Positions 47,552 to 55,263 of a stretch of 64,000 nt of DNA are shown piece by piece (position 1 is the first letter of the stretch; each line of letters opens with the position of its first letter). Below the pieces are notes generated by a model, which saw nothing but the letters and a program-made list of their open reading frames with translations, made no database searches and was not told the origin of the DNA. The stretch is from the NCBI RefSeq assembly GCF_039909015.1, contig NZ_CP150919.1:720501-784500 (forward strand), given 5' to 3'. The DNA comes from Pseudomonas grandcourensis. Lineage in GTDB: Bacteria; Pseudomonadota; Gammaproteobacteria; Pseudomonadales; Pseudomonadaceae. The translations under genes and the position numbers were made by a program.

Positions 47552-48738
47552 TGTGCGCCCCTCAAGCGGTTGAACCAGCCGGTCTTGGGTTTGGCCAGGC
47601 CTTCGGAATGTTTGGCCAGGCACTCGCCGAGGGTGCGCAAGCTCTGGGTGAGGCCTTCGCGTGGGGCCAGTTCGAACAGGGTCAGGCCCTGGTTCTTGGC
47701 GTTGAGCCGCACTTCCGGGCTGTAGGCGAGGGTGGCGATGATCTCTAGGCCGAACGTCTTGCCCAGGGTGTCGGAGTCCGGCGCGACGCTGCGCAGGTAG
47801 CGGTCCACGAGCAGTTTGGCGTGATCGAGCTTCATGCCTTTTTCGCGCCACAAGTTGAGCACCGCGAGATTGCGGCGGCAGTCGAGCACGTTCTGGTCGG
47901 TGTACCACAGCAGTTTGTCGCAATGGTTGACGAAGGTGCGCAGCGCTTCGCTGTCAGGTTGGCCCGTGAGGTTTACCACGATGTGCTGGAAGTGTTGGCG
48001 CAGGGCGCTGAGCAACATGTACAGCTCGGCGGCGCTGGTGTGCTCCAGCGGTTCATCGCCACTGGCATAGGCGAGGATGCGCAGCCCGGCTTCACAACTG
48101 GTGAAGGCGCTGTCGATCAGCGTCGCGTCCAGGCGTCGCAAGTGGCGCAATGCATCGCCGAAATGAAACGAGCTCTCAAGGCCGAGCAGCGCCAGGCTAT
48201 CGCCCCGGGGTAATCCAAGGTCCAGCAGCAGCGTGTGCTGTCCGCTTTTTTGCACCACTTGCGCCATGTGCGTGGCCAGCAATGCGCCGTCGGTGTTGCT
48301 CTGCACGCCATACAGTACGGTCAGGCGGCCCAGGTGCGTGTTCGGTGCGACAGCTGGCAGGCGTTTGCTCAGGCGTCGCACCAGCCCCGCGACTTCACTG
48401 GAGCGTGAACCATAGGCCACGAAATCCCTGGCCCCGGCGCGCATCGCATTGAGTACAAGCTGGTTGTCCATGCCGTCGCCCAGCGCGACGATCGCCAGCA
48501 TCGGCTTGGCTTCCAGCGCGCCTTCGATCAACGCGCTTTGGGTGACCACGTGGTCGCGGTCCAGGCCGATGAACACCAGGCTGGCGCAGGTCACGTCCAC
48601 CAGTGCCAACAGTTCGTCGAGGCTGCCGCCACCGGCGCTGACCACCTGGCCCAAGGGCGCGAGAGCACCTTGCAGCCATTCCAGGTCGGTGCTGTTGCGC
48701 GTGATCGCGAGGAAGGTTTGACTCAGGTTCTGGCTCAT
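47548..48738 (-). CDS. tadZ: Tad localisation protein TadZ (CpaE-like)
   Basis: A 396-residue protein with an N-terminal atypical receiver domain (FIGLDRDHVVTQSALIEGAL) and a C-terminal ParA/MinD-like domain. TadZ/CpaE proteins place the Tad machine, often at a pole. The P-loop position reads LYGVQSNTDGALLATHMAQV, so the signature lysine and GKGG pattern of MinD-type Walker A motifs is absent. ATP binding may be lost, as reported for some TadZ relatives. The start overlaps the stop of a 32-codon ORF as TAATG. Confidence 0.88.
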   Translation of the reverse strand: MSQNLSQTFLAITRNSTDLEWLQGALAPLGQVVSAGGGSLDELLALVDVTCASLVFIGLDRDHVVTQSALIEGALEAKPMLAIVALGDGMDNQLVLNAMRAGARDFVAYGSRSSEVAGLVRRLSKRLPAVAPNTHLGRLTVLYGVQSNTDGALLATHMAQVVQKSGQHTLLLDLGLPRGDSLALLGLESSFHFGDALRHLRRLDATLIDSAFTSCEAGLRILAYASGDEPLEHTSAAELYMLLSALRQHFQHIVVNLTGQPDSEALRTFVNHCDKLLWYTDQNVLDCRRNLAVLNLWREKGMKLDHAKLLVDRYLRSVAPDSDTLGKTFGLEIIATLAYSPEVRLNAKNQGLTLFELAPREGLTQSLRTLGECLAKHSEGLAKPKTGWFNRLRGAQ

Positions 48739-48836
48739 TACGATAACTCACTGCGTGATACCGCACTCGCCGGCAGGCCGCCGAGCAAAGCGCCCTGGAT
48801 CGAGCCATTGAACAACGACGTAAAACGTCTGCGCAT
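48738..48836 (-). pseudogene. 32-codon ORF in the place of the secretin gene rcpA
   Basis: Between rcpC and tadZ, where Tad loci normally carry the outer-membrane secretin rcpA (roughly 400 codons or more), there is only MRRRFTSLFNGSIQGALLGG followed by LPASAVSRSELS and a TAA that overlaps the tadZ ATG. It has an AAGGA site and lies 21 bases after rcpC. The basic start looks like the head of a signal peptide. I read it as rcpA reduced by an in-frame internal deletion, keeping its start, its stop and the coupling to tadZ. A genuine small peptide is the alternative. Confidence 0.5.
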
Positions 48837-48857
48837 GGAAAGGCGTCCTTGTTCGAT

Positions 48858-49802
48858 TCAGGGTATTTGTTGAGTGATCTCGTTGCCGCGAATGACTTCC
48901 ACGCTGGTTTTGCGCGATACGGCGCCAGGGCTGGCAACGGGTTTGGGCGGCGCAGTCATGGCCAGTTGGCTGAATTGCAACAACTCGCGGTTGGCATTGG
49001 CCAGGTTGGCGGCAGAGCTGCTTTCGCCGGCCCAGTAGCGTGCCAGGCGTTTCTCATCGGCGCTACGCACGGCCAGGCGCAGCACGCCGGCCTGGGTCGC
49101 GAGCATCAGGCGGCTCACCAGTTGTTCAGGAACGGCGAGCAACACGGTCCGGGCCGCGGCGCGGGATTGATCCTGTTTGAGTTTTTCATCGGCGTTGCGC
49201 GGCGGGCTGGAAGGCTGGCCGTCGTTGGTCAACCCCAACTGCTCGCCGACCCCGAGCACCCGCAAGGCGGGCACCACGAGTTGGGCGGTTGGCTGCGGAT
49301 TGAGGGTGTCCATGCGCAGGAACAGCAGCACGTCGACATAGTCGCCCGGTGTCAGTTGCCCGCTGATACTGACCACTTCTTCCATGGCAACCGCCAGGGC
49401 GCGCTCATTGGGGCGGATCATCCGCGACAGCTTGCTGCCGGCTTCGAAGCTTTCATCATTGAGCCAGCTGCCGGCGGTGAGGGCGCGCCAAGGGGTGTGG
49501 CCAATCGCCTGGTCGAGGCTGGTCAGGCTGCCGGCCGGGACGGTGTGCAGCTGTTCCAGGACGACATCGGCGGCGCTGATCGGCATATACGGTGCGACAT
49601 CGTTGACCAGCACAACCACCGGATGGCGAGTCGGGTCATTTGCCGACAGAGGCGCCTGTGCGATGGCGAGCGGTGCGCTGGCGGTGGATTGGGTAACGGA
49701 TTCGGGGGTCGATTGACGACTCAATGTGAGTCCCCAGTAACCGGTAATGATGGCGCCGACCAGAAACAATCCGGCGAGGCCCAGAGTGACACGGCTGTTC
49801 AT
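48858..49802 (-). CDS. rcpC: Tad pilus assembly protein RcpC/CpaB
   Basis: A 314-residue periplasmic protein with one N-terminal membrane anchor (LGLAGLFLVGAIITGYWGLTL). An SAF-like domain follows (YMPISAADVVLEQLHTVPAG). Then comes the CpaB/RcpC core (IRPNERALAVAMEEVVSISGQLTPGDYVDVL). In other Tad systems it works at the secretin in the outer membrane. The start is the ATG at 49802, with a GGGAGAG site. It is the first gene of the rcpC-tadZ-tadA-tadB-tadC operon, divergent from flp. Confidence 0.88.
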   Translation of the reverse strand: MNSRVTLGLAGLFLVGAIITGYWGLTLSRQSTPESVTQSTASAPLAIAQAPLSANDPTRHPVVVLVNDVAPYMPISAADVVLEQLHTVPAGSLTSLDQAIGHTPWRALTAGSWLNDESFEAGSKLSRMIRPNERALAVAMEEVVSISGQLTPGDYVDVLLFLRMDTLNPQPTAQLVVPALRVLGVGEQLGLTNDGQPSSPPRNADEKLKQDQSRAAARTVLLAVPEQLVSRLMLATQAGVLRLAVRSADEKRLARYWAGESSSAANLANANRELLQFSQLAMTAPPKPVASPGAVSRKTSVEVIRGNEITQQIP

Positions 49803-50124
49803 GAAGGCTCTCCCTTTCCTGCTGCGCAAACCCCGTCAAGTCCAACGAGACAACTTCGCAATCAGGCAGCTATGAACATGGAACTATTTCGCTATTTGAC
49901 CGTAGCGCAGGTAGAGCAAAATGCCATTAGTGCGGGGAAAATATCTAACGAAAGTGCAAAGTTGCGATAAAACGACCTGTTTTTGACGTCAACGAAACGG
50001 TTAATACTTTAGTGTTAATGCGTATTTACAGTTGTTGGGCCAGGGAATGCCGACAATGCTGGTGCTGGCACTGGGGAATCATGTTGCGTCCGTGCAACAC
50101 CCGTAGTCGTCCAGGAGAAATGCC
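49803..50124. promoter_or_regulatory. Divergent rcpC/flp control region
   Basis: A 322-base AT-rich gap between rcpC (minus) and flp (plus), where PprB is expected to act. A perfect 10-base palindrome, TTGACGTCAA, lies at 49983-49992 and is flanked by GTTTT and ACGAAAC, which extend it imperfectly. No -10/-35 pair stands out. There is no REP or terminator. A good AGGAG site precedes flp. Confidence 0.45.
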
Positions 50125-50322
50125 ATGTCTTTTTCCAAGCTTGTTGAGAAGGTCAAATCCGGGATCGCTTTTTACAAAGGCCTGGTCAAGGATACCGAGG
50201 GTGCGTCCGGTATTGAGTACGCGATTATTGCGGCCATGGTTGCGGTGGTGCTTGCCGGTTTCAGTACGGGTGTCCAGAGCGCCATCAGGGCCACGTTCAC
50301 CACGATTCAAGCGGCGCTGTGA
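50125..50322 (+). CDS. flp: Flp type IVb prepilin
   Basis: A 65-residue major pilin precursor. The leader ends DTEG. The processing motif G/ASGIEY (cut after Gly26) puts Glu at +5 and Tyr at +6, the hallmark of Flp pilins, and a hydrophobic helix (AIIAAMVAVVLAGF) follows. The mature pilin would be 39 residues. It is a substrate of FppA, and export needs the Tad machine encoded on the opposite strand. An AGGAG site precedes the ATG. Confidence 0.95.
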   Translation: MSFSKLVEKVKSGIAFYKGLVKDTEGASGIEYAIIAAMVAVVLAGFSTGVQSAIRATFTTIQAAL

Positions 50323-50397
50323 CAAGGAAGTCGACAATTTGCTGTTGCTTCACAGGGTTACTAACGTCAGCGCTTCGTCCATTGCAGGTGTTACCTC

Positions 50398-50811
50398 ATG
50401 AACGCTCTCGCACAGCCACGCCAACAGTTGCTTCTGGTGGATGACGAAGAGGACGCATTGCTTGAGTTGGCGGAGTTGCTGGAGGGTGAGGGGTTCAATT
50501 GTTTTACGGCCACTTCGGTCAAGCTCGCGCTGCAGCATCTGACCAGGCATCCCGATATCGCTTTGGTGATCACCGATTTGCGCATGCCGGAGGAGAGCGG
50601 CATGTCGTTGATCAAGCGCTTGCGCGAGCATACGTCGCGCGAGCATTTGCCGGTGATTGTGATGTCGGGGCATGCGGGCATGGATGATGTCAGTGACATG
50701 TTGCGCTTGCAGGTGCTGGATCTTTTTCGCAAGCCGATTTATCACGTGCGGTTGTTGGAGACGCTGAATAATCTGTTTCCTCAACCGCAGGTTTATTTGG
50801 TCAAAGGTTGA
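50398..50811 (+). CDS. Single-domain response regulator
   Basis: A 137-residue protein consisting only of a receiver domain: LLLVDDEEDALLELAELLEG, the phospho-acceptor Asp in LVITDLRMPEESGM, VIVMSGHAG and FRKPIYHVRLLE. There is no output domain, so it would act by protein contact or in a phosphorelay. It follows flp by 75 bases. A copy of the 381-bp repeat begins immediately after its stop, as for pprB. Its partner kinase is unknown. PprA is a candidate by proximity. Confidence 0.85.
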   Translation: MNALAQPRQQLLLVDDEEDALLELAELLEGEGFNCFTATSVKLALQHLTRHPDIALVITDLRMPEESGMSLIKRLREHTSREHLPVIVMSGHAGMDDVSDMLRLQVLDLFRKPIYHVRLLETLNNLFPQPQVYLVKG

Positions 50812-51192
50812 CTTGGCGGCCTCTGGGCCGACCATGTTGGTGGTTTGGGTTGTGTACATATTCATTTCTGCGGTTACAGCGGCTGGCGGTTTCGCCCTTA
50901 CGGCGAGTCCCTTTGGCAAACGCCCCAAAGGAACCAAAGGTCTTGCCCCTTACGTACGGCCCCTCGCTAAGGCTCGGCGTTCCTTCGCTGCGGTATTCAT
51001 CCGGGGGCATTGCCCTCCGGTCGGCTTCGCTTCGACCTACATGCAATGAGTTCGACTACGTCGAACGGCGCTGCGCGCCAATCCCCGGATGAACACCTCC
51101 ACTCAGCCTTCCGAGGGGGCGGGTGGATCAAGATCAAGAGCTGCAGGCGAGCTAACGCTCGGCCTGATGAGTGGTGAGAAGCGACGGGGTGG
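50812..51192 (+). repeat. 381-bp structured repeat, copy 2
   Basis: Co-linear with 43280-43660 (offset 7532), same length, same orientation, and starting directly after a response-regulator stop. The substitutions I can see fall in unpaired parts. In the GTTCGAC/GTCGAAC hairpin (51050-51066), for example, the loop is TAC here and TGC in copy 1, while the stem is unchanged. The outer CATCCGGGG/CCCCGGATG arms are at 50998-51006 and 51083-51091. Confidence 0.85.
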
Positions 51193-51218
51193 TGTGGGCT
51201 GCTCTGCCTTTGCTCTTC

Positions 51219-51378
51219 TGTGGGAGCTGGCCTGCCAGCGAAGGCGACTGACAGCCGACCAATTTCTTGCAGATGTACTCAGTACCTGTGGGAGCGAGCT
51301 TGCTCGCGATGGCGGCCTACCGGCCGGCCTGATTATCTGAATGTACGCAGCCATCGGGAGCAAGCTCCCTCGCCACAG
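51219..51378. repeat. Cluster of mixed REP units
   Basis: Three units: a variant GTGGGAGCTGGCCTGCCAGC (51220-51239, continuing to 51246), a standard GTGGGAGCGAGCTTGCTCGC (51288-51307, continuing to 51315), and a diverged inverted partner with GGGAGCAAGCTCCCTCGCCA (51356-51375). They fill most of the space between the 381-bp repeat and the hydratase gene. Confidence 0.8.
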
Positions 51379-51390
51379 ACATCAGCCTTG

Positions 51391-52245
51391 TCAGGCCACC
51401 GGTCGCCAATGCCCGACCATATGCTCCAGCTCCCCCACTCCCACCAACTGAAAATCCCCGCTCGGTCCCGGTGCACTGGCCAGCAACGTCACCTCACTGG
51501 GCAACCGTACCGGCTTTTTGAACTGCACTGCGATCTCGACATTCGCCGCTGGCAGATGCCCGGCCAGCGCAGCCAGTGTGCGTGCCTTGTTCCACAGGCC
51601 ATGGGCGATGGCGGTCGGGAAGCCGAAGAGTCGGGCGCTGGCTGCGCTCAGGTGAATCGGGTTGTAGTCGCCGGACACCTTGGCGTATTGCCGGCCGATG
51701 TCCGTGGGCGCTTTCCAGTGCTCGATTTCGCTCAGGACAAGGCTCGATACCTGGTTCTCTTCGAGCGGTTCGCCCTCGAGTTTGACGCCGCGACAGAGCA
51801 TCCGGCTTTCTGCTTCCCATAACGGCCCCAACTGATCGTCGAGGCTGGTCAGCAGATCGAACGTCGCGCCTTTGGCGTGGGGTTGCAGGTTTTGCACTTG
51901 CACGCTGACGCGCACCCGACTCACCCCGCCCATGGGGCGCAGTACGCGAATGCGGTTGCTCAGGTGAATCAGGCCCAGCAGCGGGAACGGGAAGTCCCTG
52001 GCCGTGAGCAGTTGCATCTGCAAGGCAAAGCCGAGGATGTGCGGGTAGGTCGGCGGCAGCAGGCCGTTGTCGGCGAAACCACAGACCTTGCGATAGGCTG
52101 CCAGGCGCTTGGGATCGACTTCGACCCAGCAACGCAACCCCGAATCGGGCAGGCGGCTGCCGGTGATTTTTCGCCGTGTCGCCGCTCGTGCGTACAACCC
52201 CGGCAGGCTGGGTTCGCGGTTGAGTGTGTGCCAGTCGGTGATCAT
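51391..52245 (-). CDS. MaoC-like (R)-hydratase/dehydratase
   Basis: A 284-residue double hot-dog protein. The C-terminal half has the MaoC hydratase motif YAKVSGDYNPIHLS, with the Asp/His active-site pair, and FGFPTAIAHGLW. This predicts reversible hydration of an enoyl thioester. The start is the ATG at 52245, 2 bases after the reductase stop, so the two are co-transcribed. With the reductase and the divergent thiolase it makes a near-complete set for 3-hydroxyacyl/3-ketoacyl conversion. The natural substrate is not known. Confidence 0.85.
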   Translation of the reverse strand: MITDWHTLNREPSLPGLYARAATRRKITGSRLPDSGLRCWVEVDPKRLAAYRKVCGFADNGLLPPTYPHILGFALQMQLLTARDFPFPLLGLIHLSNRIRVLRPMGGVSRVRVSVQVQNLQPHAKGATFDLLTSLDDQLGPLWEAESRMLCRGVKLEGEPLEENQVSSLVLSEIEHWKAPTDIGRQYAKVSGDYNPIHLSAASARLFGFPTAIAHGLWNKARTLAALAGHLPAANVEIAVQFKKPVRLPSEVTLLASAPGPSGDFQLVGVGELEHMVGHWRPVA

Positions 52246-52247
52246 CC

Positions 52248-53600
52248 TTAAGCCCCCAGAACGCTTTGCCCGCACACGCGTAACGCTTGGCCGGTGAACG
52301 CGCCGGTGCCCGGTTGCGCGAGCCAGGCCACGGCTTCGGCGACGTCCTGCGGCAGGCCGCCCTGGCCCAGTGAACTCATGCGGCGTCCGGCTTCGCGCAG
52401 GCCGAAGGGAATGTGCGCGGTCATCTGTGTTTCGATGAAGCCCGGTGCCACGGCGTTGATGCTGATGCCGCGCTCGTGGAGCAGCGGCGCCCAGGCTTGT
52501 GCCAGACCGATCAACCCGGCCTTGCTCGCCGCGTAATTGGTTTGCCCGCGATTGCCGGCGATGCCGCTGATGGACGCCAGCAGGATCACCCGGCCGTTGT
52601 CGTGCAGGGTGCCGCTGTCGAGCAGGGCTTTGGTCAGCACTTGCGGCGCGTTGAGGTTGACCGCCAGCACCGCGTCCCAGAATTCCGGGGTCATGTTGGC
52701 CAGGGTTTTATCCCGGGTGATGCCGGCGTTGTGCACCACGATGTCGAGGCCGTCAGGCAGTTGTTCGACCAACTGCGTTGCGGCGTCTTCGGCGCAGATG
52801 TCGAGGGTGATGCTGCGCCCACCGAGGCGTGCGGCAAGGGCTTCGAGATCGGTTTTGGCCGGGGGCACGTCGAGCAGGGTGACGTCGGCACCATCGCGGG
52901 CCAGGGTTTCGGCGATGGCGGCACCGATACCGCGTGCTGCGCCGGTGACCAGTGCCTTGCGCCCGGCGAGCGGGCGTGTCCAGTCGGTGACTGGCGTCGC
53001 GCACGGATTCAAGCGTATGACCTGCCCGGACACGAAGGCGCTTTTCGGTGAAAGGAAAAACCGCAACGGGCCTTCCAGTTGCGCCTCGGCCCCTTCGCCG
53101 ACGTAGATCAATTGCAGGGTGCCACCGCTGCGTAACTCCTTGGCCAGGGAGCGGCTGAAACCTTCCAGGGCACGTTGGGCACTGGCGGCGAACGGGTCGC
53201 GCAGGGTTTGCGGATCGCGTCCGAGAATCACCAGGTGCGCACAGTGTTCGAGGTTCTTCATCAGCGGCTGGAAAAACTCGCGCAGTTGCTTGAGCTGATC
53301 GGTGTGCAGCAGGTCACTGGCATCGAACACCACGGCCTTGAGTTTCGGTCCGTGGCCGGGAATCCAGGCCGTGACCATCGAGGGCTCGGTGCCGTAGCTG
53401 TAGATCGCGTCGGTCAGGCGGTTGGCGAAGGCGCTGACGTGTTCCGCCAACGGCCCGCCGCCGATCAGCAGTGCACCTTCCACGGGGCGCAACCGGCCCG
53501 CTTGCCAGCGCTCCAGTCTGCTCGGCGCCGGCAACCCCAGGGCGCCGACCAGGCGATGTCCGATGGACGAATTGGCGAAGTCGATATAGCGGTCAGACAT
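52248..53600 (-). CDS. High-molecular-weight FabG-like 3-oxoacyl reductase
   Basis: A 450-residue protein with an extra N-terminal Rossmann-like domain of about 200 residues (VEGALLIGGGPLAEHVSAF, then a stretch without catalytic residues) and a C-terminal short-chain reductase domain. That domain has the cofactor motif KALVTGAARGIGAAIAETLA, VVHNAGITRD, the Ser in LLASISGIAGNRGQ and the YAASK catalytic pair. This two-domain layout is that of HMwFabG/FabG4, which reduces 3-oxoacyl thioesters. A GGAGCG site precedes the ATG. It is upstream of the MaoC-like gene. Confidence 0.88.
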   Translation of the reverse strand: MSDRYIDFANSSIGHRLVGALGLPAPSRLERWQAGRLRPVEGALLIGGGPLAEHVSAFANRLTDAIYSYGTEPSMVTAWIPGHGPKLKAVVFDASDLLHTDQLKQLREFFQPLMKNLEHCAHLVILGRDPQTLRDPFAASAQRALEGFSRSLAKELRSGGTLQLIYVGEGAEAQLEGPLRFFLSPKSAFVSGQVIRLNPCATPVTDWTRPLAGRKALVTGAARGIGAAIAETLARDGADVTLLDVPPAKTDLEALAARLGGRSITLDICAEDAATQLVEQLPDGLDIVVHNAGITRDKTLANMTPEFWDAVLAVNLNAPQVLTKALLDSGTLHDNGRVILLASISGIAGNRGQTNYAASKAGLIGLAQAWAPLLHERGISINAVAPGFIETQMTAHIPFGLREAGRRMSSLGQGGLPQDVAEAVAWLAQPGTGAFTGQALRVCGQSVLGA

Positions 53601-53692
53601 GGAACGCGCTCCGAAAGCTGGGGATCAAAGTGTGGACCACGAACGGCGATCAGTCGTTCGATCCACGAGATAAGGCCTACGCTTGGTTACAT

Positions 53693-53781
53693 TGTAGGAG
53701 CGAGCCTGCTCGCGATGGCGATAAGTCAGTCGACATCAATGTAGCTGACAGGCCGCCATCGCGAGCAGGCTCGTTCCTACA
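53693..53781. repeat. Inverted REP pair
   Basis: TGTAGGAGCGAGCCTGCTCG (from 53693) is mirrored by CGAGCAGGCTCGTTCCTACA (to 53781) across a short spacer. It lies between the divergent reductase and thiolase genes, so it may sit in their promoter region. Confidence 0.9.
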
Positions 53782-53821
53782 GGGGCGGTTTTCGATTTGA
53801 ATCATTCACCAGGAGCTTTTC

Positions 53822-55099
53822 ATGACCCAACTGCGCCGCGTCGCGATCATCGGCGGTAACCGGATTCCCTTCGCCCGCTCCAACGGCCCCTACGCCACGG
53901 CCAGTAACCAGGTGATGCTCACCGCCGCCCTCGAAGGCCTGATCGAACGTTACAACCTGCACGGCCAGCGCATCGGTGAAGTGGTCGCCGGGGCGGTGCT
54001 CAAGTTGTCGCGGGACATGAACCTCACGCGCGAGTGTGTACTGGGTTCGCGACTGTCGCCCACCACCCCGGCCTATGACATCCAGCAGGCGTGCGGTACC
54101 GGGCTGGAAGCGGCGTTGCTGGTGGCGAACAAGATTGCCTTGGGGCAGATCGACTGCGGCATTGCCGGTGGCGTGGATACCACTTCGGATGCGCCGATTA
54201 GCGTCAGCGAAGGCCTGCGCAAAATCCTCCTGCAAGCCAACCGCGCGAAAACCACCGGCGACAAACTGAAAACCTTCCTGCAATTGCGTCCCAAACATCT
54301 GATTCCCGAGTTCCCGCGCAACGGCGAGCCGCGTACCGGGTTGTCCATGGGCCAGCATTGCGAGCTGATGGCCCAGACCTGGAACATCCCTCGCGAAGCA
54401 CAGGATCAATTGGCGCTTGAGAGCCATCAGAAACTGGCCGCGTCCTACGCCGAGGGCTGGCACAACGACCTGATGACGCCGTTCCTGGGCTTGACTCGCG
54501 ACAACAATTTGCGCCCGGACTCCACGCTGGAAAAGCTCGCCGCGCTCAAGCCGGCCTATGAGAAAAGCGCCAAGGGCACCCTGACCGCCGGCAACTCCAC
54601 ACCGCTGACCGATGGTGCGTCACTGGTGCTGCTGGGCAGCGAGGAATGGGCCAAGGCACGCGGGTTACCGATCCTGGCCTACTGGCGAGACGGCGAGGCG
54701 GCGGCGGTGGATTTCGTCAACGGTGCTGAAGGGTTGTTGATGGCACCGGTCTACGCCGTGCCGCGTTTGCTCGCGCGCAATGGCCTGACCCTGCAGGACT
54801 TTGACTACTACGAAATCCACGAAGCCTTCGCCGCGCAAGTGCTGTGCACCTTGAAGGCCTGGGAAGATCCCGAGTACTGCAAAACCCGTCTCGGGCTCGA
54901 TGCGGCGCTGGGCTCGATCGATCGTAGCAGGCTCAACGTCAAGGGAAGTTCATTGGCGGCGGGGCATCCGTTTGCCGCCACGGGCGGGCGCATCGTCGCC
55001 AACCTGGCGAAGTTGCTGGATGCGGCGGGCAAGGGACGCGGGCTGATTTCGATCTGCGCGGCGGGCGGGCAGGGCGTGACCGCCATTATCGAACGCTGA
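53822..55099 (+). CDS. Thiolase (acetyl-CoA acetyltransferase, FadI-like)
   Basis: A 425-residue thiolase. The nucleophilic Cys is in DIQQACGTGLEAALL, the His in YYEIHEAFAAQVLCTLKAWE region and the second Cys in SICAAGGQG near the C terminus. It cleaves or forms 3-ketoacyl-CoA. Similarity to FadI and its place beside the reductase and hydratase-like genes suggest fatty acid turnover. An AGGAG site precedes the ATG. It is divergent from the reductase gene. Confidence 0.9.
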   Translation: MTQLRRVAIIGGNRIPFARSNGPYATASNQVMLTAALEGLIERYNLHGQRIGEVVAGAVLKLSRDMNLTRECVLGSRLSPTTPAYDIQQACGTGLEAALLVANKIALGQIDCGIAGGVDTTSDAPISVSEGLRKILLQANRAKTTGDKLKTFLQLRPKHLIPEFPRNGEPRTGLSMGQHCELMAQTWNIPREAQDQLALESHQKLAASYAEGWHNDLMTPFLGLTRDNNLRPDSTLEKLAALKPAYEKSAKGTLTAGNSTPLTDGASLVLLGSEEWAKARGLPILAYWRDGEAAAVDFVNGAEGLLMAPVYAVPRLLARNGLTLQDFDYYEIHEAFAAQVLCTLKAWEDPEYCKTRLGLDAALGSIDRSRLNVKGSSLAAGHPFAATGGRIVANLAKLLDAAGKGRGLISICAAGGQGVTAIIER

Positions 55100-55110
55100 A
55101 CACAAAAAAC

Positions 55111-55260
55111 TGTGGGAGCGAGCTTGCTCGCGATAGCGGTGTGTCAGTCAACAAAGATGTTGAAACTGCTGGCCTCATCGCGAGCAAGCTCGCTCCCACA
55201 GGTTTTGTGTTTGGCTCAGATTATGTGAACGACACTGAAATCTTGTGGGAGCGAGCTTGC
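55111..55260. repeat. REP pair plus a truncated third unit
   Basis: A complete inverted pair spans 55111-55200. A third unit starts at 55244 but breaks off after GTGGGAGCGAGCTTGC at 55260, three bases before the stop codon of the chemoreceptor. The missing half suggests a deletion or rearrangement that joined the REP to the gene end. Confidence 0.85.
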
Positions 55261-55263
55261 GGG

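Noticed and set aside
50801..51046. An 81-codon minus-strand ORF beginning MHVGRSEADRRAMPPDEYRS inside the 381-bp repeat
   Set aside because: It reappears in copy 1 fused to other sequence, overlaps other frames on both strands and shows no sign of protein-level selection. The repeat is better explained by structure.
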